Positions 1 to 6,366 are shown, counted from the stretch's first letter. The stretch: 7,954 nucleotides of DNA from Flavobacteriaceae bacterium (GCA_030625995.1 DAOUPU010000105.1:1-7954); one strand, 5' to 3'. Notes: generated by a model from the letters alone, not told the origin. Translations and numbers: made by a program.

Positions 1-219
1 AAATATCAACTGGTAAATACAAAATTCGGATATAGAAATGGCGTTTCAAAAAAGATTCAATTTGATATTTTTATAGGAATTAATAATATCTTTAATGAAA
101 AATATGCATCTATGCTATTAATAAATGCAGGCAGTTTTGGCAATAATGCCCCGAGATATTATTATCCCGGTGAACCTATAAATTATTATTCTGGATTTAA
201 CTTGAAATATAATTTCTAA
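1..219 (+). CDS. TonB-dependent outer-membrane receptor, C-terminal fragment
   Basis: Frame 1 is open from the window edge to TAA at 217-219, giving the last 72 residues of a protein whose start lies outside the window. The fragment has alternating polar and hydrophobic strands. It contains the motif GINNIFNEKYAS, typical of the penultimate strands of TonB-dependent receptor barrels, and it ends LKYNF with the terminal Phe recognised by the outer-membrane insertion machinery. A stretch APRYYYPGEP precedes the last strand. Such receptors import scarce ligands (siderophores, vitamins, cofactors, glycans) across the outer membrane using TonB-ExbBD energy. The substrate cannot be read from this fragment. 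The next gene starts only 28 bp downstream on the same strand and encodes a PQQ-dependent enzyme, so PQQ is one possible ligand (inference). The receptor class is well supported; subfamily is not. Confidence 0.85.
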   Translation, partial: KYQLVNTKFGYRNGVSKKIQFDIFIGINNIFNEKYASMLLINAGSFGNNAPRYYYPGEPINYYSGFNLKYNF

Positions 220-247
220 TTTTTTGTACTTTTATAAAATAAATGAC

Positions 248-1396
248 ATGAAAAAATATACCATGAAAAAAATTATTCTGTTTTTTATCCTGATTACTCT
301 CGTTCTTACTTCTTGTAAAAAAAGTATTGAGGAAGAAATAGCTGCTTCCATGGATCCGCGAAATTTTAACGGCTACAAAATTGAAACTGTGGTTGATGGT
401 TTAGAGGTAGCCTGGGGCATGGCGTTTTTACCTGATGGTTCCATGTTAATCACCGAACAGGAAGGAGATCTGATACATTTCAAAGATGGCAATAAAACAT
501 TGGTACAAGGTGTGCCAGAAGTATATTATGAAAATCAAGGTGGTCTGCTAGATATAGAACTTCATCCTAATTATAAAGAAAACGGATGGATCTATCTTTC
601 ATATTCATCTGCTATCGCAAATCAGGGCAAGGGTGCAAATACAGCTATAATGAGGGCTAAATTAGTTGATAACAAACTAGTTGATCAGGAGATTTTATAC
701 GAAGCCACTCCGAACACTAAAAAGGGAGGGCATTTTGGATCGCGATTAGAATTTGACAGAGAGGGATACTTGTATATCTCTATCGGTGATAGACAGAACC
801 GCGATGTTAACCCTCAGGATATTACAAGGGATAACGGGAAAATATATAGAATTAATGATGATGGAAGCATCCCTTTGGACAATCCATTTTATAATACGGA
901 AGGAGCTAAAAAAGCGATTTACTCTTATGGTCACAGAAATCCACAAGGCATGACAATGCATCCTGTAACAGGCCAAATCTGGACCCATGAACACGGTCCT
1001 CAGGGAGGTGATGAGATTAACATTATTCAGGCTGGAAAAAATTATGGTTGGCCAAAAATTACTTATGGAATTAACTATGATGACACAATAATAACCGATG
1101 ACACTTCTCTTCCGGGAATGGAACAGCCTCTTCATTATTGGGTTCCATCAATTGCACCAAGCGGAATGGCGTTTGTAACTAGCGATAAATATCCGGACTG
1201 GAAAGGAAATCTTATGGTTGGCTCTTTAAAATTTAAATATCTCAACCGTTGTGTGATTGAAGATAATATAGTTATAAAAGAGGAAAAGTTAATGGAAAAT
1301 ATGGTAGGTAAAGTACGAAATGTTCGCCAGGCACCGGATGGTTATCTTTATGTTTCCATTGAACAACTGGGAATTGTCAGAATAATTCCTAAATAA
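248..1396 (+). CDS. PQQ-dependent aldose sugar dehydrogenase family lipoprotein
   Basis: A 382-residue protein of the soluble glucose/aldose dehydrogenase beta-propeller family (relatives include E. coli YliI/Asd), which oxidise sugars with PQQ as cofactor. Family marks, numbered from ATG 248, are AWGMAFLPDGSMLITE near the N-terminus, GGHFGSRLEFD with the presumed catalytic His162, YGHRNPQG at 227-234 with the PQQ-contacting Arg230, HGPQGGDE at 249-256, and NYGWP. The N-terminus is a lipoprotein signal: Lys-rich start, hydrophobic core, then LTSC with Cys23 as lipidation site, so it is membrane-anchored and probably periplasmic. Acidic residues follow the Cys (KKSIEEE), which might instead favour surface display (inference). 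Start choice: the frame extends to a TTG at 224, but ATG 248 or ATG 263 gives a normal signal peptide; 263 would leave 377 residues. A weak promoter-like TACTTTTA lies at 227-234, so it may be transcribed alone or with the receptor upstream. Substrate is unknown. Confidence 0.88.
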   Translation: MKKYTMKKIILFFILITLVLTSCKKSIEEEIAASMDPRNFNGYKIETVVDGLEVAWGMAFLPDGSMLITEQEGDLIHFKDGNKTLVQGVPEVYYENQGGLLDIELHPNYKENGWIYLSYSSAIANQGKGANTAIMRAKLVDNKLVDQEILYEATPNTKKGGHFGSRLEFDREGYLYISIGDRQNRDVNPQDITRDNGKIYRINDDGSIPLDNPFYNTEGAKKAIYSYGHRNPQGMTMHPVTGQIWTHEHGPQGGDEINIIQAGKNYGWPKITYGINYDDTIITDDTSLPGMEQPLHYWVPSIAPSGMAFVTSDKYPDWKGNLMVGSLKFKYLNRCVIEDNIVIKEEKLMENMVGKVRNVRQAPDGYLYVSIEQLGIVRIIPK

Positions 1397-1493
1397 AACA
1401 TCTAATATTATTGACTAGATTTAATTAATATTCAATTACAATTATTAGCTGCTATTTAACCTAATATTTAGAGTCCAAATCTTTATTCTTCCT

Positions 1494-1501
1494 TATATTT
1501 G
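1494..1501 (+). promoter_or_regulatory. Bacteroidota -7 promoter box for gpmI
   Basis: TATATTTG matches the Bacteroidota -7 consensus TAnnTTTG exactly and lies 26 bp upstream of the gpmI ATG at 1528, leaving room for a leader of about 20 nt. A matching -33 TTTG is not clear; the nearest candidate is TTTA at 1467-1470, with a 23-bp spacer. The box overlaps the GTG at 1501 that could otherwise be taken as the gene start, which argues for the later ATG. The rest of 1397-1493 is AT-rich and shows no convincing terminator. Confidence 0.6.
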
Positions 1502-1527
1502 TGCTTCACTTTTTATACGTTATAGTA

Positions 1528-3057
1528 ATGCAAAAGAAAGTAATTTTAATCATTCTTGATGGATGGGGAGAAACCCAAGATCCTAAGGTTTCAGCTCTTG
1601 AACAAGGGAAGACACCATTTTTTGATTCCTTAATAAAAAACTACCCCAATGCCAGTTTAAGAACAGATGGGCTTCATGTGGGGTTACCGGAAGGACAAAT
1701 GGGAAATTCAGAAGTTGGACATATGAATCTTGGAGCGGGCCGTATTGTATTTCAAGATTTTGTAAAAATTAATAATGCCATTGAAGATGAATCTATCGCA
1801 AAAGAAAAAGCCTTGGTCAATGCATTTAAATATGCAAAAGAAAACAATAAAAATCTCCATTTTTTAGGTTTACTCTCCGATGGTGGAGTGCATTCTCATA
1901 TAAACCATGTTAAGGGTCTGCTAAAAGCTGCAAATGATTACGGTCTGAAAAATGTCTTTTTACATGCCTTCACTGATGGTAGAGATGTCGATCCAAAATC
2001 GGGTAAAGGTTTTATTGGAGATATTGTAAATTATATGCAAAATTCTACCGGAAAATTAGCTTCCGTAGTTGGTAGATATTATGCAATGGATAGGGATCAA
2101 CGTTGGGCTAGGGTAGAATTAGCTTATGATGCATTGGTGAACGGGGAAGGTGAATATTCTACCGATGCCGTTGAAAGCATGCAAAAGAGTTATGATGAAG
2201 GCATTACGGATGAATTCATAAAGCCTATTGTGATGGTGGATGAAAATCAAAATCCAGTCTCCACAATTCAGGATAACGATGCAATAGTCTTTTTTAATTT
2301 CAGAACAGATCGAGGCAGGCAATTAACCAGAGCTTTGTCTCAAGAAGATTTCCATGAGTATAATATGCACTCAATGCCTTTGCATTATGTTACCATGACA
2401 AATTATGATAATTCCTATAAAAATATTTCCGTAATTTATCCAAAAGAAAACCTAACTGAAACTCTGGGAGAGGTATTGGAAAAAAATAATAAAAGACAAA
2501 TTCGAATTGCAGAAACAGAAAAATACCCGCATGTTACCTTTTTCTTTTCAGGTGGGAGAGAATTAGAATTCAATGGGGAGAAAAGATTGCTCTGCCCTTC
2601 TCCAAAAGTTGCAACCTATGATTTAAAACCAGAAATGAGCGCCGCTGACATTAAGGATGCCATTGTACCTGAGCTTAAGAAACAGGTAGCGGATTTCATT
2701 TGTTTGAATTTTGCTAACACTGATATGGTGGGTCATACAGGTGTAATGGAGGCCGCTATTGAAGCCGCTGAAGCAGTTGATTCCTGTCTTGAAGAGGTGG
2801 TGACAACCGCTTTAGAAAATAACTACTCCAGTATTATAATTGCAGATCACGGTAATAGTGAGACCATGATCAACCCTGACGGTACACCTAATACAGCCCA
2901 TACAACAAATCCGGTTCCATTAATTCTAGTGGAAAAAAATAAAAATGAAACTATTAAAGATGGTGTTCTTGGAGATATTGCACCTACTATTTTGGATCTC
3001 TTGAATATAGATCAACCAAAAAGTATGACACAAGAATCCTTATTAATAAAACAATAA
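1528..3057 (+). CDS. gpmI: 2,3-bisphosphoglycerate-independent phosphoglycerate mutase
   Basis: This 509-residue cytoplasmic enzyme interconverts 3- and 2-phosphoglycerate in glycolysis and gluconeogenesis, using two Mn ions and a phosphoserine intermediate. It belongs to the alkaline phosphatase superfamily. All signature residues are visible, numbered from ATG 1528: Asp11 in LDGWG; the catalytic Ser61 in GNSEVGHMN; VHSH from His122; TDGRD with Asp150; VGRYYAMDRDQRW; the FRTDRGRQ substrate loop near 258-265; TEKYPHVTFFFSGG with Lys332; metal ligands Asp399 and His403 in NTDMVGHTG; ADHGN at 439-443; and TAHTTNPVP with His458. Length is normal for the family. The frame runs upstream to a GTG at 1501, but that codon sits on the promoter -7 box and adds nine residues before the conserved KVILIILDGWG start, so ATG 1528 is preferred. 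The HAD gene 54 bp downstream is likely co-transcribed. Confidence 0.97.
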   Translation: MQKKVILIILDGWGETQDPKVSALEQGKTPFFDSLIKNYPNASLRTDGLHVGLPEGQMGNSEVGHMNLGAGRIVFQDFVKINNAIEDESIAKEKALVNAFKYAKENNKNLHFLGLLSDGGVHSHINHVKGLLKAANDYGLKNVFLHAFTDGRDVDPKSGKGFIGDIVNYMQNSTGKLASVVGRYYAMDRDQRWARVELAYDALVNGEGEYSTDAVESMQKSYDEGITDEFIKPIVMVDENQNPVSTIQDNDAIVFFNFRTDRGRQLTRALSQEDFHEYNMHSMPLHYVTMTNYDNSYKNISVIYPKENLTETLGEVLEKNNKRQIRIAETEKYPHVTFFFSGGRELEFNGEKRLLCPSPKVATYDLKPEMSAADIKDAIVPELKKQVADFICLNFANTDMVGHTGVMEAAIEAAEAVDSCLEEVVTTALENNYSSIIIADHGNSETMINPDGTPNTAHTTNPVPLILVEKNKNETIKDGVLGDIAPTILDLLNIDQPKSMTQESLLIKQ

Positions 3058-3111
3058 ATAAAGTATTACCTTGTTAATTAACTATAAGCACCTAAGATAA
3101 CTGATATAAAA

Positions 3112-3522
3112 ATGATACCTAAGAACCTCCTTACCATTGCAGTGGATTTTGACGGAACGATCGTGGATGATAATTATCCGGGAATTGGATCTCCAAAAAT
3201 ATTTGCATTTGATACCTTATTGGAATTGCAAAAAAAGGGACATCGTCTTATATTGTGGACTTATAGATACGGGGAGAGGTTAGAAGAAGCTGTGGAATTT
3301 TGCAACCAAAATGGATTAGAATTTTATGCGGTCAACAAAAGTTATCCAGAAGAAAAATTTGATGGTAAGGTCAGTAGAAAAATAAATGCCGACTTTTTTA
3401 TAGACGACAGAAATGTAGGAGGCCTGTTAGGATGGGGAGAAATATACCAACAATTGCTCAATACCGAAAAACCCAAAGAGAGAAAAGCTAAGAAAGGAAT
3501 TTTTAGTTTTTTAAAAGGTTAA
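3112..3522 (+). CDS. Small cap-less HAD-superfamily hydrolase
   Basis: A 136-residue protein of the haloacid dehalogenase superfamily, resembling the short Bacteroidota group typified by B. thetaiotaomicron BT0820 (from memory, not searched). Motif I is VDFDGTIVD near residues 11-19, with the nucleophile Asp and the acid/base Asp two residues later. LILWTYR near 41-47 gives the motif II Thr. The Lys of GKVSRKINAD serves as motif III, and FFIDDRNVGG gives the motif IV acidic pair. There is no room for a cap domain, so the active site is open, as in enzymes acting on phosphorylated sugars or larger phosphoesters. The actual substrate is unknown. The C-terminal 20 residues are Lys-rich and end in FSFLKG, probably an unstructured tail. 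It starts 54 bp after gpmI on the same strand and is likely in its transcript. Its stop lies 3 bp from the stop of the opposing CoA-transferase gene. Confidence 0.85.
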   Translation: MIPKNLLTIAVDFDGTIVDDNYPGIGSPKIFAFDTLLELQKKGHRLILWTYRYGERLEEAVEFCNQNGLEFYAVNKSYPEEKFDGKVSRKINADFFIDDRNVGGLLGWGEIYQQLLNTEKPKERKAKKGIFSFLKG

Positions 3523-3525
3523 AAA

Positions 3526-4791
3526 TCAAATTTGTTCATAATATTCTCGATCAATTTTTTCTCTAAAATTAGGATGTGCAATTTCAATCAGGGATTTTTT
3601 TCTTTGCTGTAATGTTTTTCCATATAAATTTGCCACACCATATTCTGTTACCACATAGTGTACATTCGCTCTCGTAGTAACAACTCCCGCACCCCGTTTT
3701 AAAAATGGCACAATTCTATTCAATCCCTTTTTTGTTGTACTTGGTAAGGCGATGATTGCTTTTCCACCCTCGCTTAAAGAAGCTCCTCTAATAAAATCTA
3801 CCTGACCTCCCACTCCTGAATAAAGTTTAGTGCCAATGGAATCCGCACAAACCTGACCGGATAGATCAACTTCAACTGCCGAATTTATAGCAACCATTTT
3901 TGGATTTTGTCTAATAATAGCTGCATCATTAACAAAATCAGAAGTTCTCATTTCAATAAACGGATTGTCGTCCACATAATCATAGAGTTTCCTCGTTCCT
4001 AATAAAAAAGTTGCCATCGCTCTGCCTGGATTCACTTTCTTGTAATTTCCAGTGATAACATCTTTTAAAATTAAATCAATTGCGCCATCAGAGATCATTT
4101 CTGAATGCAGGCCCAAATCCTTATGGTTGCCTAATCTTTGAAGAACTGCATTTGGGATTTTTCCAATACCCATCTGTAAAGTACTTCTATCATCAATCAG
4201 CTCTGCAATAAACCCTCCAATTTTATGCTCAACCTCTGTAATTTCAGGAATCGGGATCTCGTGGATCGGCTCATCCACTTCAACAAAAATGTTTAATTCA
4301 GAAATATGAATGATCCCATCGCCATGCGTTCTTGGCATTTGCGGGTTGATCTGTGCAATTACATGAGTGGCATTGGAAATTGCCGCAATACTTGCCATTA
4401 CTGTTGTACCTAAAGAACAATATCCATGTTTATCAGGTGGTGAAACTTGTATTAAAATGACATCAATGTCTATTATATTTCTTTTAAATAAGATAGGTAA
4501 TTCACTTAAAAAAACCGGTGTATATGAACCGTTTCCCGCTTCCAATGTATGCCTGACATTGCTACCAACGAAGAAAGAATTTACCATAAAACTATCTTTT
4601 AATACAGGGTCCGCATAAGGAGCTTTTCCTTCTGTATGTAGATGACAAACCTCCACATTGCGTAATTCGGGGGCTCTATTTGTCATCGCTTTTATTAAAG
4701 TCCATGGTGCAGCGGCACCCCCTTGTATATAAACGCGATCCCCTGATTTTATAATTTTCACTGCCTGTTCAGCACTAATAGATTTGTACAT
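3526..4791 (-). CDS. Acetyl-CoA hydrolase/CoA-transferase family protein
   Basis: A 421-residue cytoplasmic enzyme of the acetyl-CoA hydrolase/4-hydroxybutyrate CoA-transferase family (ACH1/Cat/AbfT type). It moves CoA between acyl groups, for example acetyl-CoA with succinate, propionate or hydroxybutyrate, or hydrolyses acetyl-CoA. Numbered from ATG 4791, the N-terminal half has the SGDRVYIQGGAAAP loop (16-29) and VSPPDKHGYCSLG (117-128). The C-terminal half has LQMGIGKIPNAV (205-216), LGLHSEMISDG with the presumed catalytic Glu231 that forms the CoA thioester, GVGGQVDFIRGA (326-337) and VVTEYGVANLYGK (380-392). Length is normal. The frame runs back to 4854, but the added 21 residues would cross the promoter-like box at 4813-4820 and precede the conserved YKSISAEQA start, so ATG 4791 is chosen. 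The acyl substrate cannot be assigned from sequence. It is divergent from map. Confidence 0.93.
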   Translation of the reverse strand: MYKSISAEQAVKIIKSGDRVYIQGGAAAPWTLIKAMTNRAPELRNVEVCHLHTEGKAPYADPVLKDSFMVNSFFVGSNVRHTLEAGNGSYTPVFLSELPILFKRNIIDIDVILIQVSPPDKHGYCSLGTTVMASIAAISNATHVIAQINPQMPRTHGDGIIHISELNIFVEVDEPIHEIPIPEITEVEHKIGGFIAELIDDRSTLQMGIGKIPNAVLQRLGNHKDLGLHSEMISDGAIDLILKDVITGNYKKVNPGRAMATFLLGTRKLYDYVDDNPFIEMRTSDFVNDAAIIRQNPKMVAINSAVEVDLSGQVCADSIGTKLYSGVGGQVDFIRGASLSEGGKAIIALPSTTKKGLNRIVPFLKRGAGVVTTRANVHYVVTEYGVANLYGKTLQQRKKSLIEIAHPNFREKIDREYYEQI

Positions 4792-4812
4792 AATTCGTAA
4801 ATTAATAAAATA

Positions 4813-4820
4813 CAAAATTA
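4813..4820 (-). promoter_or_regulatory. -7 promoter box for the CoA-transferase gene
   Basis: On the minus strand this reads TAATTTTG, an exact match to the Bacteroidota TAnnTTTG element, 21 bp upstream of the ATG at 4791. No convincing -33 TTTG/TTG lies 17-23 bp further upstream, so the call rests on the -7 match and position. It sits in the 115-bp divergent region (4792-4906) shared with map. For map the best plus-strand candidates are weaker: TTG at 4836-4838 followed by TAGATTTTG at 4855-4863 (one base too long), or TATCTTTA at 4876-4883 (one mismatch). Confidence 0.45.
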
Positions 4821-4906
4821 ACAAAAATTGAACTCTTGACATTTCATTAACCAATAGATTTTGTAATTTTTAGATTATCTTTATTGCCGATTATAAAATG
4901 CTTTAA

Positions 4907-5710
4907 ATGATCAAAATAAAAACATTGGAAGAAATAGAACTGATGCGTGAAAGTGCATTAATCGTATCCAAAACCCTGGGCACAATTGCAAAAGAAATCA
5001 AACCAGGTGTAACAACATTACAATTGGATAAAATAGCTGAGGAACATATTAGAGATCAGGGTGCTGTCCCAGGATTTTTAGGGCTGTATGATTTTCCTAA
5101 CACCCTATGTATGAGCCCTAATGAGCAAGTTGTACATGGCTTTCCGAACAATGATCCACTGCAGGAAGGTGACATAATTTCGGTGGATTGTGGTGCCTTG
5201 AAAAATGGATTTTATGGCGATCATGCATACACTTTCGAAGTTGGTGAAGTTGCGGAAGAAACGAAAAAACTTTTGCAAATTACTAAGGAAAGTTTATACT
5301 TAGGAATTAGGGAATTCAGAGTAGGGAATAGAGTTGGAGATGTTGGATTTGCCATTCAGAACTATACAGAAAAACACGGATATGGCGTGGTACGTGAGTT
5401 GGTTGGACACGGTTTAGGGAGAAAAATGCATGAAGACCCTGAAATGCCTAATTATGGGAGAAGAGGCAGAGGGAAAAAATTTAAAGAAGGAATGGTCGTT
5501 GCCATTGAGCCAATGATTAATATGGGAACACATAAAATCAATCATTTAAAAGATGGTTGGACTATAAAGACAGCAGATCTAAAACCGAGTGCTCACTTTG
5601 AGCATGATGTAGCCATTGTTAATGGTAAACCGGAATTACTTTCAACTTTTAAATATATTTATGATGTTTTGGGTATTGTGAGCAATGAAGAAGATGAATT
5701 TAGAATGTAG
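4907..5710 (+). CDS. map: Methionine aminopeptidase, type I
   Basis: A 267-residue cytoplasmic metallopeptidase that removes the initiator Met from nascent proteins after deformylation. The pita-bread fold ligands are all present: Asp94 (ISVDCG), Asp105 (YGDHAYTF), His168 (LVGHGLGRKMHEDP), Glu201 (AIEPMIN) and Glu232 (AHFEHDVAI). The substrate-site histidines are His77 (QVVHGFPN) and His175. These correspond to E. coli Asp97, Asp108, His171, Glu204, Glu235, His79 and His178. Length is close to the E. coli enzyme, with no long N-terminal extension, fitting type Ia. ATG 4907 puts the conserved IKTLEEIELMRES helix at the N-terminus. The gene is not beside secY or infA here, so it is outside any ribosomal operon; whether another copy exists cannot be seen. 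The next coding sequence in the presumed ancestral order was probably the methyltransferase at 6367, now separated by the GxxExxY unit. Confidence 0.96.
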   Translation: MIKIKTLEEIELMRESALIVSKTLGTIAKEIKPGVTTLQLDKIAEEHIRDQGAVPGFLGLYDFPNTLCMSPNEQVVHGFPNNDPLQEGDIISVDCGALKNGFYGDHAYTFEVGEVAEETKKLLQITKESLYLGIREFRVGNRVGDVGFAIQNYTEKHGYGVVRELVGHGLGRKMHEDPEMPNYGRRGRGKKFKEGMVVAIEPMINMGTHKINHLKDGWTIKTADLKPSAHFEHDVAIVNGKPELLSTFKYIYDVLGIVSNEEDEFRM

Positions 5711-5713
5711 ATA

Positions 5714-5738
5714 TTTTTCACGCAAAGTTCGCAAAGTT
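5714..5738 (+). repeat. Left arm of 25-bp inverted repeat
   Basis: The arm is TTTTT, CA, then two tandem nonamers CGCAAAGTT (5721-5729 and 5730-5738). It pairs with 6336-6360, the only mismatch being the first base of the second nonamer (C here, G in the right arm read inward). A further CGCAAAG occurs at 5751-5757, outside the perfect repeat. It begins three bases after the map stop codon. Confidence 0.85.
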
Positions 5739-5802
5739 AAACAAGAAGTCCGCAAAGAAATAACCTATCAAAAAGATAAAGATTATAGAATTTCCAATTG
5801 TT

Positions 5803-5823
5803 GAATTATTATAGATAATATTC
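5803..5823 (+). repeat. Imperfect hairpin in the GxxExxY leader
   Basis: The arms GAAT-ATTA and TAAT-ATTC pair around a TAGA loop with one bulged T, giving an 8-bp stem. It is not followed by a strong T-run, so it is a weak candidate for terminating map transcripts. A second small palindrome, TGAATATTCA, lies at 5871-5880. A TAnnTTTG match (TATTTTTG) at 5840-5847 could be a promoter box for the GxxExxY gene, but no -33 element is found at the right distance. Confidence 0.3.
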
Positions 5824-5900
5824 ATTTGGATATTCGTATTATTTTTGTTTGCTTCGTCATATTAAATAATTGAATATTCATCACAACAGGACAAAATATA

Positions 5901-5916
5901 AATAGTCGAAACTATT
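5901..5916 (+). promoter_or_regulatory. Short hairpin directly upstream of the GxxExxY start
   Basis: AATAGT, loop CGAA, ACTATT forms a perfect 6-bp stem with a 4-base loop, ending 5 bp before the ATG at 5922. In RNA it would sit in the ribosome-loading zone and could dampen translation. The stem is mostly A-U, so stability is modest. Function is inferred from position only. Confidence 0.35.
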
Positions 5917-5921
5917 ATAAT

Positions 5922-6299
5922 ATGACCGAAAACGAAATTTCATATAAAATTATTGGAGCTGCCATAAATGTTCACAAAAGTATTGGTCCGGGTTTATTAG
6001 AATCTGCTTATGAAAGTGCTTTGGCCTATGAATTACAGGAAATTGGCCTTAATGTTCAACAACAGAAATCGATGCCATTTGTTTATAAGGATGTACATCA
6101 AGCCATAGGTTATAGAATTGATTTAATGGTAAATAATAAAGTGATTGTGGAAATCAAATCAGTTGAATCTTTAGCTCCGGTTCATTATGCCCAGACTTTA
6201 ACATATCTCAGGTTGTCAAATTTAAAACTCGCCTTGTTAATAAATTTCAATAGCAAAATATTGAAAAATAGTATTCACAGAATTGTAAATAATCTATAA
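5922..6299 (+). CDS. GxxExxY family protein (PD-(D/E)XK nuclease-like)
   Basis: A 125-residue protein matching the GxxExxY family, linked to the PDDEXK_3 nuclease-like group. The naming motif is GLLESAY, with Gly24, Glu27 and Tyr30. The nuclease-like core is YRIDLMVNNKVIVEIKSVE: Asp67 is followed by Glu77-Ile-Lys79, the D...EXK arrangement. HYAQTLTYLR (88-97) carries the conserved Gln91 and Tyr95, and ALLINFN and IHRIVN form the typical C-terminal end. Length is full for the family and no key residue is lost, so it is probably functional. No DNA-binding or membrane segment is seen. Its biological role is not established; a nucleic-acid-cleaving activity is predicted from fold only. It sits inside a pair of inverted repeats between map and a methyltransferase gene, and its start is preceded by a hairpin, suggesting it came as a separate unit with its own control region. 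Confidence 0.92.
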   Translation: MTENEISYKIIGAAINVHKSIGPGLLESAYESALAYELQEIGLNVQQQKSMPFVYKDVHQAIGYRIDLMVNNKVIVEIKSVESLAPVHYAQTLTYLRLSNLKLALLINFNSKILKNSIHRIVNNL

Positions 6300-6310
6300 A
6301 TTTTACTTTA

Positions 6311-6330
6311 CTTCGCCTCAGCGAGCTTTG
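6311..6330 (-). repeat. Degenerate CGCAAAG-type repeat next to the right arm
   Basis: Read on the minus strand this segment is CAAAGCTCGCTGAGGCGAAG, which looks like a diverged run of the same CGCAAAG-style units found in the arms. It lies just inside the right arm and after the GxxExxY stop. The likeness is by eye and imperfect. Confidence 0.35.
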
Positions 6331-6335
6331 AATAA

Positions 6336-6360
6336 AACTTTGCCAACTTTGCGTGAAAAA
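6336..6360 (-). repeat. Right arm of 25-bp inverted repeat
   Basis: Read on the minus strand it is TTTTT, CA, CGCAAAGTT, GGCAAAGTT, matching the left arm at 24 of 25 positions. It ends 6 bp before the methyltransferase ATG at 6367, so it forms most of that gene's leader. On the plus strand it contains two near-matches to the TAnnTTTG promoter box, AAACTTTG at 6335-6342 and CAACTTTG at 6344-6351, each with one mismatch. Confidence 0.85.
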
Positions 6361-6366
6361 AAACTT

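Larger units (their letters stand above)
5714..6360 (+). mobile_element. Putative GxxExxY cassette bounded by inverted repeats
   Basis: A 647-bp segment starting 3 bp after the map stop and ending 6 bp before the methyltransferase ATG. Its ends are 25-bp inverted repeats, 24 of 25 identical. Inside are a 180-bp non-coding leader with hairpins, the GxxExxY gene, and a 36-bp tail. It encodes no transposase or integrase, so any movement would have to be driven by the GxxExxY protein itself, a partner elsewhere in the genome, or ordinary recombination between dispersed repeat copies. No clear target-site duplication is visible (ATA on the left, AAA on the right). The mobile reading is an inference from symmetry and position. 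The alternative is a chance insertion of a gene commonly found near CGCAAAG-type intergenic repeats. Confidence 0.45.

Noticed and set aside
746..1135. Open frame on the minus strand inside the dehydrogenase gene
   Set aside because: It lies wholly antisense to a well-supported gene and has no recognisable family pattern. The short plus-strand frame at 753-953 is also only a shadow of the same gene.
2119..2322. Minus-strand open frame inside gpmI
   Set aside because: Short, cysteine- and isoleucine-rich shadow translation of a conserved coding region.
3073..3082. GTTAATTAAC palindrome between gpmI and the HAD gene
   Set aside because: A 10-bp A-T-rich palindrome is expected by chance in such DNA and has no T-run; not called as a terminator or operator.
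4367..4618. Plus-strand open frame inside the CoA-transferase gene
   Set aside because: Antisense shadow of a conserved enzyme; no start context or domain.
4792..4854. Longer start for the CoA-transferase
   Set aside because: The extra residues are hydrophobic and lie across the promoter-like box; the family start is at the later ATG.
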